Shown: positions 23,690 through 36,413 of the stretch, one piece after another
Layout: each line of letters begins with the position of its first letter
How positions within the stretch are numbered: the stretch's first letter is position 1
DNA from: Sympetrum striolatum
Lineage: Eukaryota; Arthropoda; Insecta; Odonata; Libellulidae
Direction: 5' to 3'
DNA: 64,000 nt
Assembly: GCA_947579665.1 (NCBI GenBank)
Contig: OX388345.1
Coordinates: 58,953,454 to 59,017,453, forward strand
The notes under the pieces: model-generated
Database searches by the model: none
What the model was told of the DNA's origin: nothing
Seen by the model: only the letters and a program-made list of their open reading frames with translations
Made by a program: the position numbers and the translations under genes

Positions 23690-26600
23690 AACAAAATTAT
23701 ATTGATATTTATTTATTTTAAAGGGCTACAAATAGGTACCAGGAGTAGTCATTCCTGTGGGGGAGGGAAAAATAAAATACTCTGCCTGGTATTCACCCCA
23801 GTCGGGAGGAAAATTCTCCCGTGGGCAGTATATCTTACATATATTCACAAGTTGCGAAATTAAAAAATTTACAACGATATTAAAAAAATCACAATAAAAT
23901 CACGAAATCCTTAAATTCTATTTGGAAAATTAAAAGAGAATGAGCCTAATGAAGATTAGAATAGAATTGTTTTCTATCTCAAAAAAGTCTCATTTCGTGG
24001 TGTATTCATCGATTTGCATAAGTGATTCATAAATGGGAAAGCAATTATTCCTCCATCATAATTGGAACTAGAAACATCATCTTAATGTTCTAATTTATCC
24101 GACGCATTATAGAATTCAAATGAATTAAATAACCCATCATATAATTTAAATAATTAAATCGCTGCGAAGGCGGTATTTTAAAGATTCTGGAATCAACCTG
24201 ATTTAATAATAAATCAATAAATTTTGATTGAAAAATGTTGGAACCAAGCAAAGTCTGGTAATTGTATAATTGCCTTTTATAGGGATTAAAATATGGGAAC
24301 ATAACTCGCAAGAGTTTCATCGACCAAGCAAGCGGTAATGCGGGTGCTGAACACTACAATAATTAAACTCCGGTGACTATTTCACAAATGGATTTAAAAA
24401 ATATTTAGCATTTCTGTAGTATTGTATCTGCCATAACAGCTGCAATTAATAGCAATTAGTATGTGTAGAAATCCAAGTGAAGGTGCTACTAGGGAAATAA
24501 TTATTTATGTAGTAATGGAGCTTCTCGTACGGAATTGGTAAATTACCTCTTCAATAATTAGTGTTATTATAACGAAGACCAAGCATTAAAAATTGTACTG
24601 ATAAACATACTTGGTATTATCGCCAGCGACTACTAATTTGCTCATTTATAAATTTTGTTTATCATTGTCAGCAACTACTTATTTACTCATAGATGCATTT
24701 TTTTTATCTCTAATCAGAAGAAGAAGCAGTAATATAACTTTGAGTTTAGAAATCATAAAATAGTTGATTAGAATAACCATTCCAAGACATCACAGGAATT
24801 ACTATAATAGAGCTAGTAAGGTTATTCTATCCACATATCTGATATCCACAAACATGAGGTGCCTCATTTATGCGTAAAGGTAAGAGATAAAAAAATATAT
24901 TCAAACGAAATAAACTGGAGTGACTCAGATTTGGTATAGACCTGAAACATTCATAATTTATTCTGAAAATTAAATGTTCCTGAAGATTAATCCGCGGTTA
25001 AGCGATTGAGATTTGACTGGCAGCCCTTTAGCGGAGTTGATGTCGTTGGGAAAGGTGTGAGGAACCGTTTGGGTTGAACAGTTTTTGTGGAATATGTTCA
25101 GTTGACAGGAGAAAATAGGTCGGAATGGAGATGAGATTGGACGAGGCGGAGTCTTAAGAAGACTACAAAAAAATAAGTAAAGGAGACGGGTTTCTCAGTC
25201 ACCGAAGAAAATTTCACGCGACATGTTGTATTCTTAAGTTATCAGCAGGATCTCAAAATAGCTATTATACGCATAAAATGAGCATTTTACATCTGTCAAA
25301 GCTTTTGAACAAACAAAGAGAGGGATTATTTTAATTAGTGAGGCTTTCCGTCCGATTTTAATTTTTAATTTTACCAGGTTTTTTTTTATCTTGCCAAAAG
25401 CCTCAGCAAGACACTTTTTCTATCTGACAGTAAAGAAGAAGCTAAGAAAAAACTCCAGCAAGGGTAAATTGAAAGTCGGAACAGTCGGTTTTAATCAAAA
25501 AGGAGTTGTTTAGTTTGCTTTTTAAGTCAAATCAATCCAATAGACGCAAAGGTGAGGATCTACAGGATTGGAAACTTCAAAAAGACTGCATTAATAATTC
25601 AAATGAGATTGTACCCTAGGCGAAGTAAAAATAATATGATTGTGCGTAACTTTTCAGTACAGAAGAACAGTAAGACTCAAGGTGAACGTGTGCATGTAAA
25701 GGATCAATATTTAGAAATGAATGAAAGAGATCCTCAAATTATCTGCGGAAAATATCATGATAGTGGTCATAATATTATTATTACTTTAATCTAACAGATA
25801 TGAATTCGAAATTTAGTGGAATTATTCTAGTTCGTTCTCATTTTACAATTGGGATTTTTACGAAAATTATTCCTTACAAATCAAGTTAAAGTTGCTGCTA
25901 ATTCCATTCTTCGTGCCACTAGATAGCTCTCCCAGGGACTAAAAGAAATTAAGCGCTTTTTCCAAGTTCCAATTAATCTTTAAACGTTTACATTATTAGG
26001 TACCTAATGAGTAAGAAATAAATATTATCGATGGAAGGATATTATAAATAGATCCTATATCTCTTATAACTCTATGCCATTCACGATCCCATTAAAATTC
26101 GACGGAAGGGAGAAAAGCAATGCTATGGCTTTAAATTTTATTACCACTGACTTTGTTAAACGACAGATTTATGAATAAACCTCGACCAAGACTTTTTAAT
26201 CAAAGAATTGTTTTACGCATTTGTATATTTGTAATTCTGTGTATCGCATTTTTAATCGGGAAGAAGGAAGGAAGAAACTGTTTGCCGCAACGAAGCAATA
26301 GTTTGCGGTGGTTGTGATAAGAAAATTATCATCAGTTAAGGAATGTGTTTACCAATTTTTCCTTGAAGTACTTCTTAGGGATCGTTACGAAGAGATAAAT
26401 GCTAAAAATGAAGAGAGTGTGGTGGTAGAAAAGGGAGGCAACCAGGGTTTTTAAGGAGGCCGCGTGGAAGAGCAAGGAGTAAAAGAAAAAAGGAAAAACG
26501 TAGAGGAAAGAGACAGGGGGAGCGAAGTCGAGGAGACAAGATGGTAATTGAAAATCCAGAGGACGAGCAGGGAGGATAAATTGGAAAAAAGAAAAAAGAA

Positions 26601-28260
26601 AACTCGGAGAGAATTAGAAAACAGATGAAGGGCATTAGTGCCATTCTAAAAATGGTGTCCGCTCACAAAATTTTAATGGAAGATACACATCGTGCGGGAG
26701 GTGGGCCTCTTCCCCGTCTCCTCCTATCACAGCACGAATCTCTTTCCACTATTGTGGGAGGGCTGAAGACTGTGGATTCAAGGAGACGCTTCCATTCCCT
26801 TTGCCTTGCCGAATCCGGGCGGCCACTATCTAAACTTTCCTTCAGTGAGATCTAATCGCTCCTAATTATCACAGAAAATATATTATTGCTCGCTTCTGTT
26901 TCACAAGATAGTATGGCATCTCTACGCAAGCTTTCCTGAATACACTTGGGATAAAATGTGTGTGGGCTAGATCAAGGAAGATCCTTGAGCCTTCGCGTCG
27001 ATTTTAAGGTTGAAGACGTCTCATTGAGCTCGCTTTGATGCAAATCGTAACAGTTGAATGGAACATTCGAACTCAAAATATTTTTCTTACAGTTGATCTG
27101 AAAATTGTATTTTTTTCTTTCTGAATTTCTAAAATGATATTCATTAATTAAAGATGTAAAGTGTCGAACTAAGTTAGGGAATCGCCTATGAGTTTTAGAT
27201 TTCTACAAAGCCAAATTATGTTGATACACACCATCATTGAAGGATAAAATTACTTTTGATCATTTGAAAGAGTTTAACTGCAAGCAATAAAAAAATTAAT
27301 GTTTTTGAGGTTTTCGGAGATGTAGGCATCAATAGTGACCTCAAACAGTGATCGTTTTCATCTTTCAACTTTTATAATTGCCATACTAAATATATGCTTT
27401 CCTTGATACCTCATTTCGTAAAATGTTTAGTCAAGTATTACTGCATACTCAAAAACCGAATAAATTAGACTACGATCTATCTCTCAAGATTTTTTAAATG
27501 TTTTCAATTTACATCCCCCCATCGAAGGCCGCCCATAATGAGACAAAATATAGATAAATATTCAACAGAAAATGTTATGTAGCATATCTACTACTTTTTG
27601 AACCATATAAACATTCTGTATTTTTTCTGACAATGATAAACATGTATAATGTTGCAAGGAGTCCTTTCTCAGTAAAATAGATTATACCTGAACACAAAAA
27701 CAATCTGACTACCCAAAATTACAACGACGAAAAAAAAGGAATAAAACATGATAAATTTACGTTAGATATTCTATAAATTGACAAAAGTGATAATAAAAAA
27801 CATCTGTAATTCCAAAATGGAGAGAATTCAGTTCGATAAAATCTTCGAAAATCATTTATCAGGTATTCATGTTAACACAGCATCCATATCATACATGTAT
27901 TGCGTCATTACGTTCATGATCGAATCATGATAGAGAAATCATGCACACACTTTGAAATTCTAATCTTATTTCGAACTAGCGACCTTTTAAATGATAACAG
28001 TATTTCTATTCGGCTGTCCAGAAACCTAAAAATTAAAATAATGTAATAAAATGGTTCTGCAGTCGACATACCTCGAGTTCGAATCGATTTAACGTGGAAT
28101 GAGCCCTTAAAATAGTCTTGGTCGATTTATTCTCCGTGGGCAAATTCAATTTTGTATAGATTCGTCAAGATTAAAAGTAATTTGTTTGTAATAAAATCGA
28201 TATTTGAAGGAGTGACTTCGTGGAAAGCCATTGAATAATGAGATAAGAGAGATACATAAG
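23690..28260. other. Unassigned AT-rich DNA
   Basis: 23690-23870 starts with a TTTATTTATTT run followed by a GC-richer block and may be an inverted retroelement 3' end. 26400-26860 is purine-rich. No gene or clear repeat boundary was found in the remainder. Confidence 0.35.
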
Positions 28261-28350
28261 AGATTTTTATTTTGCTGCTGATTTCGTAAGAGAACTTACA
28301 TCTTCAGGCGTGTAAGTCCACTTACAAAACCGGTAGCAAAATAAAAATCT
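28261..28350 (-). repeat. Hammerhead-ribozyme-like three-way-junction repeat
   Basis: Perfect 16-bp arms (28261-28276 and 28335-28350) enclose two hairpins: TGTAAG-TCCA-CTTACA (28311-28326) and GTAAG-AGAA-CTTAC (28286-28299). Read on the minus strand the order is outer stem, ACCGGTTT, hairpin, CGC, CTGAAGA (28307-28301), hairpin, GAAAT (28285-28281), outer stem. CUGANGA and GAAA flanking stem II are the conserved core boxes of hammerhead ribozymes. One extra U precedes stem II, and CGC separates the first hairpin from the core, so activity is uncertain. It could also be a small palindromic MITE. Confidence 0.45.
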
Positions 28351-29283
28351 CCTGTGGAAAATTACGAAGTGTCCCATTCTGTAATATGTATGCCGTTAAA
28401 ACACTTCTAGAATTTTAGGTGTATAGAAGAATTAATACATTTTTATTAAATGATGCAATATTATGTAATACATTAAAAATAAGAATATTATGAACAAACA
28501 ATATCATAACAAAATACATTTTCAGTGACGCAAAATAAATAAAATTAATAGCATATTATAATTCAATTCGTATTATCTTCCACATAATCCAAGTACTCAT
28601 TTACATTAAAACGTTAGTGATTCTTTCTATTTTCCATAAGGACAACGAATTTATGATCGAAAATGTAAATTTCGCCTTAACAAGATAACCTTCGCATCAT
28701 TACCATCCATTTCATCATTTTACTGTCGGGATTCGTCCTACGTCCGTTCATGAGTCCCCATGGATTCCAAAACGAGTCCAAAGGCTTCGCTAATCGACCC
28801 AGCAAAACTTAGACGGCAATCTGCGCAATCCAGGTCGAAGCTTTAACTAGAAAGGATTTTAATCAGCCGCTTTGAATTGGATGCGATGAAAGGTGAGGGA
28901 GTGGAGATGGATGGCGGGGTCGAGGAGGGAGGTCGTTAAATAGGCCGCCCCGCGTCACATTTGACCGCGCGGCGCAAGGGAGCGTGGGCAGGAAAGCTGG
29001 TTAACGCCGTCAATCGAGTGGATCGGTGTGCTCCAGCATATTGGCCGTGGAGGAGGAGGGCGCTTAACGAGTTGGAGACCGCCGACGGATTAACTGAATG
29101 GGATAAGGGCCAGCCTCTAACCAACTTCCTCTGCTAGCACAGATTGGAAAGAACTTATTACTTTCTCATTTGCTCTTAGGACTCGCGCCGAAATATCGTG
29201 AAGATGCTACAGCGGAAGTGAAAGCCTTGTGACCGCATTCGGCCCAAGTCGCCGTTCAATGCGAAGTTTTGCTCATTCATTTA
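28351..29283. other. Unassigned DNA, GC-richer at 28720-29140
   Basis: The GC-richer part leaves a few short frames open on the minus strand, none with a domain. Nothing else is recognisable. Confidence 0.35.
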
Positions 29284-29287
29284 TTAA

Positions 29288-29911
29288 CCCTTTCCGGTCC
29301 AGTTAGTCCAAATGTAATCATGTCGCTTATGGGCTCGTAGCCTGTAGTATATAATGCCAGCAGCAGGTTTCAGGAATGGCCGTTCAAGAAAAATTATGAT
29401 CTTCAGCTGTATTTGAGGTTTAAAATGTCCAATAGCCGTCTTTGTCGGCGTTCCCTGTCTCACTGGTGTTCGGAGAAAACCAAAGAGGACACCGCACCTT
29501 AATAAAACTCCTTATTAGAGATTTTTGACCTCTAATTCTTTAACAGCTATGTTCCAAAATTTCCTTTCTTTCTTCAGCTGTAGATGAAGATTGCTTTACT
29601 CATGCTCGCGATTTATCGTCAGTGAAGAAATGACTGCAAGTGGAATATTTTCACGTAAAAAACTTCAAAACTCTTTCAGTAAAGTTCAGCATTCTATGTT
29701 TAGGGTTTTAAACAGTCGTCCAGAAAATTGTGTTTTTTTTATTTTTACTCTGAATGTATCTTTATTCCATTAGGAATTATTTCAGAAATGTTAGTTCTGA
29801 ATAATTTTTGACGAATGAAAGAATGTATGCACAGATGAAACACCTTCGAAGTCCTTTCACTAGAATAAATAAATGTATTTGCTACATATTCAAAATTTGG
29901 ACTGTAAAGGG
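29288..29911 (+). mobile_element. piggyBac-like MITE (624 bp)
   Basis: Flanked on both sides by TTAA (29284-29287, 29912-29915). Terminal inverted repeats are CCCTTTCCGGTCCA on the left and, read inward from the right, CCCTTTACAGTCCA. TTAA duplication with CCCTTT-type ends is diagnostic of the piggyBac superfamily. There is no transposase coding, so it is non-autonomous. The 60-codon frame at 29591-29773 is incidental. A related partial copy lies at 77-205. Confidence 0.75.
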
Positions 29912-29915
29912 TTAA

Positions 29916-31061
29916 AATCGATCATTAAAATTATTTTGTTGTCCAGTTAAGCCCTTAACGTCAAGCAAAATAAAATACGAAATATTTATCTTCTTTATTT
30001 CTTGAATTGATTAGTTTTGTAGCTAAAATTTCGACAGACGGAAAATATGGGCAACATGCAACGCAAGGATGGTCTGATGGTAGGCGGGTTTCTTAGCAGC
30101 ACTCGAGTCTTCAAACGTTCCCTCGTGTGATTATTTGTCTTCTTATCAACTAATGTTATGAAGAATATTATATAGAACTCCTAGAGAACACGCAAAAAAT
30201 AAACCATGAATTCTTATCACCGATAGAAGAAAAAGAACGAAAATTGGCTGAGGAAGTTTGAATTACTACCACAGAGTAAGGAATGAAATTAATTGAAACA
30301 CAAGGAAAGCTAACGGAAAATTAATGAAAGATATTTGCGAACAATTTAGCCTTGAGCAAGGGTTAAGATTAAGTAGAATAGAGAACTGTAAAATGCTACT
30401 TAAACAATATAAGGAAAAGACCAATACAATTCTAAAACTGTGATACAATCCATCATAAAGACTTAAGAAAGATGGTATATGGATATAGTCTTTGGTGTAT
30501 TTGTATGGCGAACAGTGGATGAATGAATTATCGAAGAGGAAGGAGGGAGTGAAGACGAAAATGAAGAAAATATTTCAATAGCCAAATTTGAAGGAGTTGA
30601 GAGTTAGTCTGTCCGTGGTCCTTTATCATAGAGTTGCAGTCATCCCGATTATAAATAAGAGAAGAGAAAGTTATGACAATTAACTGAATCCCCATATATC
30701 AAAGAACATTCTATCAGAGAGTGAAGAAATAAGAGGTAGAATATTTAAGTATATACCAAAATATTGGATATGCGAGAGAAGTCACTCTAGCCTTAATATT
30801 TATTTATTTAAGATTAATACAAGAGAAGAGAGATTGAAGAAAGACAAACTTTTTTCCCCTTTTTGGAAAAAATGTGGATCGATAGCGAGCTCTCGACAAT
30901 TTCCACTGGAAAAAATGTTGCATGTTCTGAATGAAATTTAAAAAAATTGCAGCAACAAAAAATTAAACCGTTATTTGAGAAGAGTTGGTTAAAAGCGTGA
31001 AATTAAAGTAAAGACTAAAATAAGGAAAGAATTAAAACCTAACTGCTCACCAGTTGTGTAT
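29916..31061. other. Unassigned AT-rich DNA
   Basis: A faint resemblance to LINE reverse-transcriptase C-terminal sequence (YLYGEQW at about 30500-30520) is too weak to annotate. No other feature is seen. Confidence 0.35.
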
Positions 31062-31294
31062 GATATGATAGATGTAACCGATATAATGCGACCCCCCTGT
31101 TATATGGGCCGTGCTGATACTGCCCGAAAGATTAGGGAAATAGATGCTAAAACGAATCGTTTCAAAAATTCATTTTTTCCGCGAAGTATACGCGAAAGCA
31201 ACCGTTTAGGAAAATAGAGTCAAGGTGCTTGCACCCCCTGCCACACGCCGAAAGGCGGCTTGCAGGGTTCTTACATAGACATAGACATAGACAG
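31062..31294 (-). repeat. Dispersed repeat with CCCTGCAAGCCGC motif, copy 2
   Basis: Reverse-complement relative of 9977-10196: on the minus strand it reads a (CTATGT)-type hexamer repeat, CCCTGCAAGCCGCC, GGCAGGGGGTG, TTGCTTTCGCGTATA, ATTCGTTTTAGCATCTAT and ATATCGGTTACATCT. The CATAGA hexamer repeated at 31273-31292 forms one edge. No coding. Confidence 0.6.
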
Positions 31295-32179
31295 TAGTAA
31301 TTTATGCATTATAATAATATTACGTGAAAGAGGAAGACAAATGAATTGGAAAGTTGATTATTTACTTACTCATTAACGTATGTAAACTAATTATTCGGCT
31401 CTCGTCCATTATTTTCAGATCTCATTCTTCTGTAGAAATCTTAAGAGTAATGAAACTTTCGAGATTCGAATAATTAAATTTTGTGGATAATTGCATTCTT
31501 AATTTATACTTTGCATTGCATTTATCCTTCCAATAATAAATACTTTCCAAAGAAAATATTCAAAAAATTCTGTTTTTTATTGAAAAGATATTTTTATCAT
31601 CCACCCCTGCTATCATCGTAAAATTCATGATACGAAGAAAAAATTCACCAATGAACGTAAAATTTAACAATAGTTAATAGAGATCTGTGATCTTTCACAT
31701 TTATCTGTCATATCATCAGCCTGAATTCTCATTGGATCTTCATAGTCTCCGGCGTTTTCTGTCAAAAGCTGTGGAAAGAGAATGAGATTTACTTGGCTAA
31801 ATTAGAAGCGGTGTAGTTTGACCTTGGTTTCCCCAATAACCCAGAACCCTATAATAGGAATATATCCACATCAGTGGAAAAAATCAAAAATATTACTTGT
31901 AATAAACTGCAGTAAGGAGTGATGAGGATTGACATTACTCGACATCACTCATGCTCCATTAGCTTCCGCATTATCTCAGCCATGAGTAAGATTCACAATG
32001 AGTTTAAAACGAATGAAATACACATTATCAATTATAGTAGGGATAATAAATATAAAATATACATTCATCAAGAGATGAAAGAATAAACGATTTTATTAGC
32101 ATAAATCCACTTTTAATTCACTATAACATTCCATGTATCTGGTGTTCGCCTAATGGTAATTCCCGTACACTACTTCTGT
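31295..32179. other. Unassigned AT-rich DNA
   Basis: Nothing recognisable on either strand. Confidence 0.35.
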
Positions 32180-32485
32180 CTCCATCCTCAACTGTCACGA
32201 GCCTTCTCCTTAATCACAAAATATTTACCGTTCTTCACTCTTAATTCTTCTTTTCCCCTCTGTTTCTTTCCCTCCACTGAACTTTCTAATGCCACTGTTA
32301 CTATATTATTCCCTCTAACTACATGCTCAGTAGCTTTCCTTTTTCTTATTTCCTTCATGAGCCCCTTTTCACTTTATTTAAGATCTCATCATTTCTCAAC
32401 TCATCCACACACATCACTTTTCCCATCTTTCTCCACACCCACATTTCAAAAGCCTCTCTTCTGTTCCATGTATACATTATTGACA
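32180..32485 (-). pseudogene. LINE reverse-transcriptase C-terminal fragment (decayed)
   Basis: On the minus strand, AFEMWVWRKMGKV is followed after a frameshift by EIRKRKATEHVVRGNNIV and VALESSVEGKKQRG, ending near GWR. This is the conserved C-terminal order of a widespread insect LINE family (EAFEMW-WR-M ... IRKRK ... GH-VRGN ... EG-VEGK-RG ... WR). It differs from the fragment at 35.6 kb and belongs to another subfamily. At least one frameshift and one stop show it is dead. The long + strand frame at 32153-32518 is the antisense of this fragment. Confidence 0.7.
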
Positions 32486-34262
32486 ATGAGAAGTACTTAT
32501 CAAAACTCGATATCATGAGTTGCTTCCTCTTGTGAGTTCAACACGATTGATGAAATCACATTAGTATCCAAGGAGGTTTGAATTTGAATCAGACAACTCG
32601 TTTTGCGATGATTATACACCATAACTTTGAATTACTGCCATTTTGGGTAACGCTCCCAATAAGAGAGTGGCCGAAACCAAGAACTTACTTGCGCCCATCA
32701 GCGCTCCATTACCTTCGCGAAGGAGTTGAAGTGCATTTAAAAACGGAGAGGAAGGGTTGTCAACGAAGCGAGTTGCACGAGGCAATGGCCCCATCCGTGC
32801 ACTCACCTCTTTGCACTCGGAGCGTGTCTGCATACACAAACACGACTCCTCGGCATAAGCGTGACCGAAGGCACGAAACTCGACAGCGCACGAAGTGGCC
32901 TGTTTTGTGTTAACGACGGGAACTACAAATTTCTTTCACTACGTTAATTTCCTACGAGCTGACTGGCGATTCCGAAGTTCAAAAGTAATTATAAGATCAC
33001 ATGCCTTTCAGCATTAATACGAAGAGAATTGAAATAATCTAGCCAAAATAATATCTTATTAGTAGAATTGGTCCAACGTGTTCAGACCTTCTGGGTTGAA
33101 AGATCTCGACGCTCCCAATTTAAAGATGAGAAACATGCCGAGGTACTTCAAAATCAATTTATTTCTAACCATCAAACTTGGAAATAATGAATTTTCATTT
33201 ATAGTAAATACTTTCCAACTTACTACTTATAGCAAATGTTTTAATACTATTTATAATAAATAATTTATTATAAATACTATACGAAGTACTTTCGTTGATG
33301 TGAATAGTGAAAATGAATCAGTTTTTGATTAAAACTTTAAGTAATGGTCGCGAGGACTTAAGGTCGCAAATCGCAAGTGGCCTCGAGATAATTCAGTGAA
33401 AATAGCGTGCAATCCGGTCTCTGCAGTTTGAAGGGTGGACTACCAGATAAACTGACTGACTGACCGAAAACTAATCGAGTTGGAACAATGACGGAACACA
33501 TTTGGATAATTAGTCCGTGATAGTCAGTTATCGAAGAATTTACTAGATAAATGCATGTCATTCATTGCACTCTTTCAGACCATTGTGGAAGACGGCGAAA
33601 TCGTTCACAGATTCGTAGCGTATTCTCAATATTTTATCATTATCCATTAGTTCATGTCGCTTAATTTACCAACGTATAATACTCTATCACAAGGCGATGA
33701 TTAGTTGCAATCGCTGCCCTCTTGTAGTCTGTGACCAGTGGTTACTGACTACTTATATGTATGCATTCTTATTCAAAGGCGATGAATCTTTATTCAACGG
33801 AATATCGCACATGAGTTGAATATTTCCCACGTGCAAGTAATTCCACATCCAAACTTTAAGCAGAAAAGCAAATTTAATCGCTGAATATTATAGTAAATTA
33901 TTTTAAACTTCATTTCCAATTGTCGTGACAATTGAGGCCGAAAAATCACAAAAGCGAATAATTTATTTTAAGAAAATCAAAAGCCGCAATGGACGCCGTA
34001 GAATGGCGTGTGTAGCCGCAGATTCTGCTGCCATCTCACGATATGTCTTGGACTGATAAGTACATACCAATGATCTAAAATAAATCAAGTAAATCGTTTG
34101 GCGAGATGTCGGATTATACTACATACTAAAAGACAAATATTTAAGATTTTTATAATATGAGTATTCATATCAACAGTCTATATAGTTATTTTTTTCGAAA
34201 CACGTTGAAGCGACATATTTGTGATAATTTATTTATTAAATTTTACTTAAATGCTTCTTTTT
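32486..34262. other. Unassigned DNA
   Basis: 32640-32910 is GC-richer, with open frames on both strands but no domain. The remainder is AT-rich and unremarkable. Confidence 0.35.
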
Positions 34263-35285
34263 ACTTTCTCCATATACGAAGTATAGAGAAAGTATTGTTT
34301 TCATGAAAAAATTCGACTTCGAGATTTCAACGGAAATACATGTTTTGGAGGCCCTAGAACACGTTTTAACCATTTTCGGAATGATGTCTGTGTGTATGTG
34401 TGTGTGTGTGTATGTATGTGTGTCTGTGCTTGTGGGCGCTCTAACGTAAAAACTATTGGTTGTATCAATACCAAACTTCATATATAGTACTGTGGTGTGT
34501 GCTGTCAGAGTTGATTAATTTTTGGAGTAAATCGGTTTACCGGAAGTCGAGCTTCATTCATCAAAGCTCATTTACGGTTTTCAAAATATCTCCATAAATA
34601 TGATATATACGTATATTGTATTACTTATAAAAGTTTTAGAAAATGTAATTTACTATAACTTTTGTATTTAACATATTTTTGTATCACCGGGTGATTAGGA
34701 GTTATTCGTGAAAAACCGATAAACCGGAAGTAGCTGTTATGTACTTTGTGGGCGCTCTAACATGAAAACCATTAGTTTTATAAACACCAAATTTCATACA
34801 TAGTACTTTGGTTGGTGTAGTTAGAGTTGATTAGTTTTTGGAGTAAATCGGTTAACCGGAAGTTGAGCTTCATTCTTCAAAGCTCATTTCCAGTTTTCAA
34901 AATATCTCCATAAATATGATATTTATATATATATTATTATTTACTAACGTTTTAGAAAATAATATTTACTATAACTTTTGTTTGAAACATATTTTTGTAT
35001 CACTGATTGTTTAGGAGTTATTCAGGAAATACTGATAAACCGTAAGTTGCTGATAATGTACTTCGTGGGCGCTCTGGGCTCTATGGGCGAGAGGCCAATT
35101 TCATCGTTTTTCATCGATCATGTCCCGAAAAACATTATTTATAATGTTTGTGACGTAAAAGATAATAATATATAAATTAATCACTCATCTTCCAAGTTTA
35201 GATGGAATATAGAATTCGAAATTACTGTCGTAGATAAATATTTACATCTTATAAATGGAGAAAGTCATGTGCTGGCCACATCAGA
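34263..35285 (+). mobile_element. DINE-1/Helentron-like element, copy C
   Basis: Same ACTTTCTCCATATACG start, conserved leader, TG microsatellite (about 34388-34430), two ~315-bp modules (starts near 34434 and 34750) and terminal ATGGAGAAAGT plus CATGTGCTGGCCACATCAGA hairpin as copies A and B. Junctions are in T-runs (CTTTTT at the left, CAGATTTTT at the right). The short frame at 34978-35175 is again the shared module read in frame, not a gene. Confidence 0.75.
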
Positions 35286-35568
35286 TTTTTATCTTTATTT
35301 TAAGTTTAACAGCTTTTTTATCTGGTTAATAGGAAAAGCAATAAGAAAATTGTTTCCAATCGTTTAGATTAATGGGAAACTTATTTCCTACCCCCTTTGG
35401 TACAAACGAGAGAAAATAAACATTTGCAGTGCAAATCCGAAATTAAGAGAAGATCTTTATATTTATTCTTGCGGAAAAAGAAAAGAGCCTTCTCTTCATT
35501 GCAATTTTTATAATAATGAAAATACAGAAGCTACTGACAGATAAACTTCTTCTGTTTCAACCCTTGAT

Positions 35569-36093
35569 TTACTTGGCAGCAGACCTCCATTCGTCTCTTT
35601 TCTCAGCTTTCCGTTTCAGCTCATAGTATGTTCGGTATTGCGTATCTTTCATGATTTGGCTCTCATAGTCTAGTCGGGATCCTCCTCTACAATTTTTACC
35701 CTCAAATTTTCCTTCCGTTATTCTTTTAACTTGACTATCATGTCGTATTAATTGTCCAATAAATTTAACTACTCTTTCTTTAATGATTCTTATTATACTT
35801 CTATCTTCTTATTGTGCTTTTTCAAAGATTTCTTTAATTGTTTTCCTTTCAATCTAGCTTACTTTCAGCACTCTGCTGTAACACAATGCTTCAAAGGATA
35901 GCAGTATTTTCATTTCACTCCCCCCTATAGTCCACGATTCACTTTCATATATCACAGCACTCCAAACGTAGGTCTTCATAAAGTTATTCCTTGTCTCCAA
36001 ACTAATGGTTTTTGATGTTAGTAGAGTTTTATTTTTATTGAACGCTAGTTTTGCTTGGTTGATTCAGCATTTTATGTATTTTTTACTTCTTCC
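35569..36093 (-). pseudogene. LINE reverse-transcriptase thumb and C-terminal fragment
   Basis: One minus-strand frame runs about 170 codons with very few in-frame stops. It gives INQAKLAFNKNKTLLTSKT, NNFMKTYVWSAVIYESESWT, then FEALCYSRVLKVS, RVVKFIGQLIRHD, EGKFEGKNCRGGSRLDYESQ and DEWRSAAK before a natural stop at 35571-35569. This is the post-RT region of an insect non-LTR retrotransposon (KTYVWS-LYGSE-WT ... GHL-RHD ... EGKRGRGRPRLDY ... WRS-A). Two internal stops (after KVS and after EKAQ) inactivate it. It is the 3' coding end, and the 5' part is missing. Confidence 0.8.
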
Positions 36094-36376
36094 ATTCATT
36101 CATTTTTATACGAGTGAAGATAAATGTTGGCAGTCTCTTGGTCACTCGGTACGGAACCCTGAGAAAAGTTTTATTCATAGGGTCGTCGTGTTCATTAAAT
36201 GTATTCAGGTTCATGTAAACGTTTCACTATGGGTCAAGATAAAATGGAGAAATTACCTCATACTGCTTAATAAGCCTCATTTCATCTGACAATGAGATGC
36301 TCTTGATATCAAACAATGAAGGGGATGAGAATCCAACCAACATTCGGGTTGATTATTTTACAGGCACCTGTATTAA

Positions 36377-36413
36377 ATTCTCTAGCTACACCTACTTGGT
36401 GTAGCTAGAGAAT
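36377..36413. repeat. Perfect 37-nt hairpin
   Basis: ATTCTCTAGCTACACC (36377-36392) and GGTGTAGCTAGAGAAT (36398-36413) are exact reverse complements separated by TACTT. No flanking duplication or homologue is visible in the window. It may be a foldback relic or the 3' hairpin of a rolling-circle element. Confidence 0.8.

Noticed and set aside
28060..28100. GAGTTCGAATC as a tRNA T arm
   Set aside because: No acceptor, D arm or A box can be formed around it.
30470..30600. YLYGEQW as another LINE fragment
   Set aside because: Only one weak motif, with no neighbouring conserved blocks in any frame.
32153..32518. 121-codon + strand frame
   Set aside because: Antisense of a LINE reverse-transcriptase fragment on the minus strand.
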